From assembly GCA_031269165.1 (NCBI GenBank), contig JAISZQ010000243.1, positions 1-9,458 of the forward strand: a stretch of DNA of 9,458 bases, read 5' to 3'. The stretch is from Spirochaetaceae bacterium (lineage in GTDB: Bacteria; Spirochaetota; Spirochaetia; Treponematales; Breznakiellaceae). The translations under genes and the position numbers were made by a program. This document shows, one piece after another, positions 5,658-9,458 of this stretch; within the stretch, counting starts at the first letter, position 1; the number at the start of each line of letters is the position of its first letter. The notes beneath the pieces are model-generated. The model saw nothing but the letters and a program-made list of their open reading frames with translations, was not told the origin of the DNA and searched no databases.

Positions 5658-6681
5658 CGACGGCCTTCCCGCGTACACCGTTGTCGGCGGCGAACGGTGC
5701 GGCCGATCCGGGGTAAGCGTCGTTCTGCTCAGTTGCCGGGAACTGACCGATCGGGAGAGCCTCTACCACAGTCTGAAACAGGCCGGGTTCGATTGGATTC
5801 TTTCCATTGAAACGAGAATCGGGGCGAGAATCGAGACAAAAACCGATGAAAAAAGTGAGACAGAATACGAGACCAAAAGTTTCGTTCCCGATATAGGCCA
5901 ACTGTCGGCGGCTTATCCCTTTGTGCGCTTCGTCCTGTTGAGCGAGCCCTTGTCCGCCGGAAGCCAGATAAACCTCGCCGCGACCGAGCTTCGGGAGGAT
6001 TGTTTCTTGGTGTTGCGCAAAGACTGTGTTCTTGATCCGTCCGATAATGGTGCCGCGGCGGATCGTGCTGTGACGGAGACGCTTGCCGGGGAAGCGCGGG
6101 ATTTGTGCGCCGTGCCGCTCATGTTTGACAAGAGGAGGACCGCCCTGCCGATACAACCGCTTTTTGAATCGTCAAAGGGCGCCCGGTCCCTTCGCACGAG
6201 GCTGGCCGTTCCCGCCGCCGGGGCGTGGCATCTCTTTCCCTTTGAAGGGATCGGCGTGTATAACCGGGAACTGTTTGTCCGGCTGGGCGGTTATGACAAC
6301 TCGATAGAGGACGAATACTGGCAACTGATGGATTTCGGCCTCCGCGCCTATACCTGGGGCGAAAGGATTCGGTCAACGGATGCCGTAAAAATCGTCCGTA
6401 CCGCCGGACTTGCTCAGGACGACATCGTTATCGGGGAAAGTTACCGCCGTTTCTATCTAAAAAACCTCTCGCCGGTTTACCGGGCCGATGCCGCCTATCT
6501 TCCGTTGCGGCGGTTTCCCTTTTTTCTCCTCAAATCCGGCGTACCGTTCCTCGATGCATGGCACGAATTTTCGATTGCGCGTGTCTGGGTGAGCCTTAAC
6601 GCCTATCGCTGGAAATGCGATGTGCGCGCTTTGCTCCAAAACTGGGACAAGGAGAAAAGTAAGGGAAAAAACGCCCCATGA
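5632..6681 (+). CDS. GT2-like glycosyltransferase, divergent
   Basis: A 349-residue protein resembling a GT-A fold family 2 glycosyltransferase. The N-terminal part has VSVVLLSCRELTDRESLYHSL (28-48), the usual first strand and helix. SQINLAATELREDCFLVL (111-128) fits the segment that normally leads to the DXD metal site, but RKDCVLDP stands where DXD is expected. The C-terminal half has GIGVYNRELFVRLGGYDNSI followed by EDEYWQLMDFGLRAYTWG (207-243), the typical acceptor-side motif with the E/D pair. Residues 63-82 form a charged insert rich in Glu, Lys and Thr. Start: ATG at 5632 with GGGA six bases before, inside the end of the radical-SAM gene; longer upstream reading would only shadow that gene. 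The stop overlaps the SpsF start as ATGA. It likely transfers the sugar made by its neighbours; donor and acceptor are unknown. Confidence 0.72.
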   Translation: MNGIPTTFNDGLPAYTVVGGERCGRSGVSVVLLSCRELTDRESLYHSLKQAGFDWILSIETRIGARIETKTDEKSETEYETKSFVPDIGQLSAAYPFVRFVLLSEPLSAGSQINLAATELREDCFLVLRKDCVLDPSDNGAAADRAVTETLAGEARDLCAVPLMFDKRRTALPIQPLFESSKGARSLRTRLAVPAAGAWHLFPFEGIGVYNRELFVRLGGYDNSIEDEYWQLMDFGLRAYTWGERIRSTDAVKIVRTAGLAQDDIVIGESYRRFYLKNLSPVYRADAAYLPLRRFPFFLLKSGVPFLDAWHEFSIARVWVSLNAYRWKCDVRALLQNWDKEKSKGKNAP

Positions 6682-7346
6682 CCGCCGTCGTGGTACAAGC
6701 GCGCCTTGATTCTTCACGGCTTCCCGGTAAAGCCCTGTTGCCCCTCGGTGGAAAACCTCTGCTTGGCCGGGTACTCGAGGCGTTACGGGCCGTGAACGCC
6801 GACCGCTACGCGCTCGCCTGTCCCGCCGAGTGCGCGGAAGCGTTTGCCCCGTTGGCGGAACAAAACGGGTTCGCCATCGTTACCGGGCCGAAGGACGATG
6901 TGCTTGCCCGCTACTGCAACGCGGTGCGGACGCTCCATGCCGACCGCGTAATACGGGCGACGGGAGACAACCCCTTCGTTTTTGCCGATGCCGCCAATAT
7001 GCTACACAATGAGGTTTCCGGTGCGGACTATGCGGCGTACCACGGCCTTCCCTACGGCGCGGGCGTTGAGTCCGTTGCCGCAGAAGCCCTGCTCCGGGCG
7101 GAACGGGAGGCGGTGTTACCCAACGAGCGCGAACACGTCTGCCCCTATCTTTACGGTCACGGCGAGTTGTTTATGTTGCACCGCCCGCTCGCGCCTCTTC
7201 AGTGGCGGCGGCCCGGCATCCGCCTGACCGTGGATACCGAAGACGATTACCAACGGGCGCTACGGCTCGGGGAAAAACTTTCAGAGCACGGCGTTTTTCC
7301 CGTTTATACCGGAGAAGAGATCATCGCCGCAGCGGAGGCGTTATGA
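6678..7346 (+). CDS. spsF: SpsF-type cytidylyltransferase (acylneuraminate CMP-transferase family)
   Basis: A 222-residue nucleotidyltransferase of the SpsF/NeuA-like group, full length. The nucleotide-binding start VVVQARLDSSRLPGKAL (4-20) is intact, with Arg14 and Lys18 for triphosphate binding. TGDNPF (95-100) carries the metal-binding Asp97. PYGAGVES (125-132) and REHV (151-154) line the sugar side, and IRLTVDTEDDY (181-191) carries the second acidic pair. It should charge a sugar, often a 3-deoxy-nonulosonic or related acid, with CMP; the exact sugar is not readable. Start: ATG at 6678 overlaps the previous stop (ATGA), with AAGGGA at 6661-6666. The stop overlaps the next start in the same way, so the genes are translationally coupled. 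The gene symbol denotes family resemblance, not proven function. Confidence 0.87.
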   Translation: MTAVVVQARLDSSRLPGKALLPLGGKPLLGRVLEALRAVNADRYALACPAECAEAFAPLAEQNGFAIVTGPKDDVLARYCNAVRTLHADRVIRATGDNPFVFADAANMLHNEVSGADYAAYHGLPYGAGVESVAAEALLRAEREAVLPNEREHVCPYLYGHGELFMLHRPLAPLQWRRPGIRLTVDTEDDYQRALRLGEKLSEHGVFPVYTGEEIIAAAEAL

Positions 7347-9157
7347 ACAACATCCTCGTTGTCGCGTCTTTTGAAAAAGGCCGGGGGACAGGCCACCTCG
7401 TCCGGTCGTCGCGTCTCGTGACGGAACTGCGGGCGCGGGGATTCAACGCCCTGCTCTGCATCGTCGGCAACCGGAGCGAGGAAGATACGGCGACGGTACT
7501 CGGCGAATTCGACGCGCAAAACCGCATCCCCCTTTTCGCAATACGCGAAACCGCGTGGGACCTCATCGTTACCGACCGTTGCCAGACCCTGTCCGAAGAA
7601 GCCCTGATCTACCACGGACTCGCGCCCGTCCTCGGCATCGACGAAGGCGGTAAAGACCGCGAACAGTTCGACTTTCTGCTCGACATTCTCCATTGTGATT
7701 CAGGCGGCGTTACCCCCAACGAGCGGCGGCCTGATTTAGGACTTCCGGTTTTCCCATCGTTCCCGCCGCCTCTGCCCCTTGAAAAATCCGCTTCGAACAC
7801 AGAGCGGCTCCGCGTACTGGTCTCTTTCGGCGGAGAGGATTCGGACGGCCTCGGACAGAGGACCTGCCTCGCGCTCATGGGTCGAAGCGATATGAGGCTC
7901 ACCGTCGTTACCCCGGCGAATCCGATCCCCCATCTGGAAACGCGGCTTACGGACTTCGACCTCGTGATCACGCACTACGGGCTTACCGCCTACGAGGCGC
8001 TTGCCGCTGGGGTTCCCGTGCTGCTCGACCATCCGAGCGACGTACACCGGACGCTTGCGAAAAAGGCGGGATTCCGGCCGTTGGACGGCATTCGGGAACT
8101 TGTCCGGCTGCCGGAGGGGGAAGCCGCACGATGGGTTGCCGAAACAGTGAAGCCGCAGACCGAAAAATTAGCCGCGAAACTCAAGCCCGCCGGGGACACG
8201 CCCCTTACCCTGCCGGATTATATCGCGTCGTTATCGCCGCAAGTCTTCAGGCAATGCCCCGTATGCGGTGGGCCGCGAGGTCGTATCGTGGCGCGTTTTC
8301 CCCGGCGTACCTACCGGGTCTGCCCGGAATGCGGTGTCGTTTATATGGACCGCCTCGATGAGCCGCCGATTGAATACGCCGAGCAATACTTTTTTGACTT
8401 TTACAAAGCGCAATACGGCAAGACCTATATAGAAGATTTTACGAATCTCAAAAAGGCGGCGACAGGACGGATCGCGCATATCCTCCCGTTGTTGCAGGAA
8501 GGCGCTACGGCACGTGCCGGGGCGAAAGACGTTGCGGCGCATCTTTCACGATTTGAACTTCTCCAGCCGTTACGAAAAATTTTGGATGTTGGCTGCGCGT
8601 ACGGCCCGTTTCTCCAGGCGGCCCAGGAATCGGGCTTTTTCATGACGATCGGGCTTGACCCGGCGGAAAGCGCGGTTCAGTATCTCAAGGGCCAGCTCAG
8701 TATATTCGCGCTCAAGGGCTTTTTCCCGGACGACTGCCGGATCGGGCCGGGCAACGTTTCGTTCTGGGAAGAAAACTATTTTGACGTGATAACGATGTGG
8801 TATGTGGTTGAGCATATCACCGACGTGCAAAACGCTCTGAAAACGGTTGCCGCGCTGTTGAAGAAGGGCGGTGTCTTCGCCTTTTCAACGCCGTCACGAA
8901 GCGGGATTTCGGGCAGAAAAGACCTCCAGACATTTCTCGAAAAGAGTCCCGCCGACCACCGGACAATCTGGGATCCGCGCCGGGTGAAGCAATTGCTTGG
9001 CCGCGCCGGGTTTGACCTAAAGGAGATCGTGGTTACCGGCCATCACCCCGAACGTTTTCCCCGCTGGATGCGGTTTCTCGGAGAAAGCACCCTCCTCAAG
9101 ATCAGCCGGGCGTTCGGACTCGGCGACACGTTTGAGGTGTACGCGGTCAAGAGATGA
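7343..9157 (+). CDS. SpsG/PseG-like domain fused to a zinc-ribbon SAM methyltransferase
   Basis: A 604-residue two-part protein. Residues 1 to about 300 resemble SpsG/PseG, GT-B-fold enzymes that remove UDP from activated sugars in nonulosonate synthesis: GRGTGHLVRSSRL (13-25) with the His18 matching the PseG catalytic histidine, SFGGEDSDG (161-169), and ITHYGLTAYEALAAGVP (209-225) with Glu218. Residues about 303-604 begin with a zinc ribbon (Cys305, Cys308, Cys327, Cys330) and continue as a class I methyltransferase: LDVGCAYG (414-421) as the SAM loop, GLDP (437-440) with the acidic ribose-binding residue, and FDVITMWYVVEHITD (480-494). Ribbon-plus-methyltransferase proteins of this sort often act on nucleotide sugars. 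Start: ATG at 7343 with GGAGG at 7334-7338, overlapping the SpsF stop; upstream reading in this frame only shadows spsF. It is the last gene of the unit, and no clear terminator follows. Confidence 0.85.
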   Translation: MNNILVVASFEKGRGTGHLVRSSRLVTELRARGFNALLCIVGNRSEEDTATVLGEFDAQNRIPLFAIRETAWDLIVTDRCQTLSEEALIYHGLAPVLGIDEGGKDREQFDFLLDILHCDSGGVTPNERRPDLGLPVFPSFPPPLPLEKSASNTERLRVLVSFGGEDSDGLGQRTCLALMGRSDMRLTVVTPANPIPHLETRLTDFDLVITHYGLTAYEALAAGVPVLLDHPSDVHRTLAKKAGFRPLDGIRELVRLPEGEAARWVAETVKPQTEKLAAKLKPAGDTPLTLPDYIASLSPQVFRQCPVCGGPRGRIVARFPRRTYRVCPECGVVYMDRLDEPPIEYAEQYFFDFYKAQYGKTYIEDFTNLKKAATGRIAHILPLLQEGATARAGAKDVAAHLSRFELLQPLRKILDVGCAYGPFLQAAQESGFFMTIGLDPAESAVQYLKGQLSIFALKGFFPDDCRIGPGNVSFWEENYFDVITMWYVVEHITDVQNALKTVAALLKKGGVFAFSTPSRSGISGRKDLQTFLEKSPADHRTIWDPRRVKQLLGRAGFDLKEIVVTGHHPERFPRWMRFLGESTLLKISRAFGLGDTFEVYAVKR

Positions 9158-9368
9158 AGCGGGGTTCGTGAATAGCGAATGGGGTGCCGGAGCCAGTATC
9201 CCGACATCATGCAAACTGTGGATAGCGTCTGTAGAGGCTGGTTCAAAACGGCGGATTGCGGCAGAGGGCAGACTTTTTCTGGGGCCATCGGCTGGGCGAT
9301 GGCACGCTGTCGCTGAGACTGTCGGAAAAGCAGTTAAACAACAAAACCCATGCTATACTCTATCTATA
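9158..9368. other. Spacer between the glycan cluster and the transposase
   Basis: No gene could be supported here. Short minus-strand reading frames lack any family resemblance. The only distinct signal is a variant repeat terminus at 9234-9249. No intrinsic terminator for the cluster was seen: TTCG/CGAA near 9168 is short and lacks a T-run. TATACT and TATAAT-like boxes occur just before the transposase start without a clear -35. Confidence 0.5.
9234..9249. repeat. Variant repeat terminus, candidate left end of the IS
   Basis: GAGGCTGGTTCAAAAC aligns with the MITE-type terminus GAGGCTGTTCCAAAAC if one G is gained and one C lost. It lies 120 bp before the transposase start, a fair distance for the left inverted repeat of an insertion sequence. 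The right end is outside the window. Confidence 0.4.
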
Positions 9369-9458
9369 ATGGCCCGTTATAAATACTTTGATAAATCCCA
9401 GGGATTATTCCTTACCGTTTGCCTCGATGAGCAACTCATCCCCGGCTCCTTCGAACAC
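9369..9458 (+). CDS. IS1182-type transposase, N-terminal 30 residues, cut by the window edge
   Basis: The first 30 codons read MARYKYFDKSQGLFLTV, then CLDEQLIPGSFEH. Spacing and key residues (Tyr-Lys, Asp, Gln-Gly, the hydrophobic strand, Gln, then P-G-[ST]-F-E) match the N-terminus of DUF772/IS1182-type transposases common in bacterial genomes, including treponemes. Such enzymes are DDE transposases that move an element bounded by short inverted repeats. Here the start ATG has no good ribosome site. Only the N-terminus is visible, so whether the element is complete is unknown. Confidence 0.75.
   Translation, partial: MARYKYFDKSQGLFLTVCLDEQLIPGSFEH

Noticed and set aside
7202..7342. N-terminal extension of the SpsG-methyltransferase protein back to 7202
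   Set aside because: It is an Arg-rich shadow of spsF. The ATG at 7343 has GGAGG and overlaps the stop of spsF like the preceding gene junction.
1..9458. tRNA or rRNA genes
   Set aside because: No cloverleaf arms with a TTCGANNC-type loop and no conserved rRNA segments were recognised on either strand by eye.

Overview
The window most likely comes from a spirochaete, probably a gut-type Treponema. The evidence is a protein that looks like the spirochaete-restricted 'spiro-SPASM' radical-SAM family, encoded with SpsF- and SpsG-like sugar genes, plus short dispersed repeats and an IS1182-type transposase start. Assignments come from reading motifs in the translated sequence; no database search was run. 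Base composition is mixed: GC-rich coding sequence, an AT-rich divergent promoter region (about 2290-2545) and a very GC-rich, hairpin-dense stretch (about 3059-3325).

Left part (1-2545, minus strand): a carbohydrate-use operon reading leftwards. Its order is a 68-residue unknown protein, a GPH-family sugar:cation symporter, and the N-terminal part of a GH106-like glycoside hydrolase that runs off the window. Symporter and hydrolase each carry one frameshift, and each is repaired by adding one base to a G/C run. A 158-bp MITE-like element (537-694), flanked by ATTT direct repeats, fills most of the gap between them. The operon diverges from an HxlR-type regulator (2546-2869). Both directions have sigma70-like promoters with 17-bp spacers, and the space between holds dyads and direct repeats suited to autoregulation.

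Middle (2870-3520): no convincing intact gene. It holds a possible remnant of an AraC-type C-terminus, a GC-rich array of perfect hairpins, and an 18-bp sequence identical to the right end of the MITE-like element.

Right part (3522-9157, plus strand): a tightly packed five-gene unit. It encodes an XRE-type HTH protein, a radical-SAM/SPASM protein with a degenerate SpsF-like N-terminal domain, a GT2-like glycosyltransferase, an SpsF-type cytidylyltransferase, and an SpsG/PseG-like domain fused to a zinc-ribbon methyltransferase. Spacings are 15 bp, then overlaps of 26, 4 and 4 bp. Together they look like a pathway that activates, modifies, transfers and methylates an unusual sugar, perhaps for flagellar or surface glycan. 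That role is inference; this is the most interesting part of the window.

Right edge (9158-9458): a spacer with a variant of the repeat terminus, then the first 30 residues of an IS1182-type transposase.
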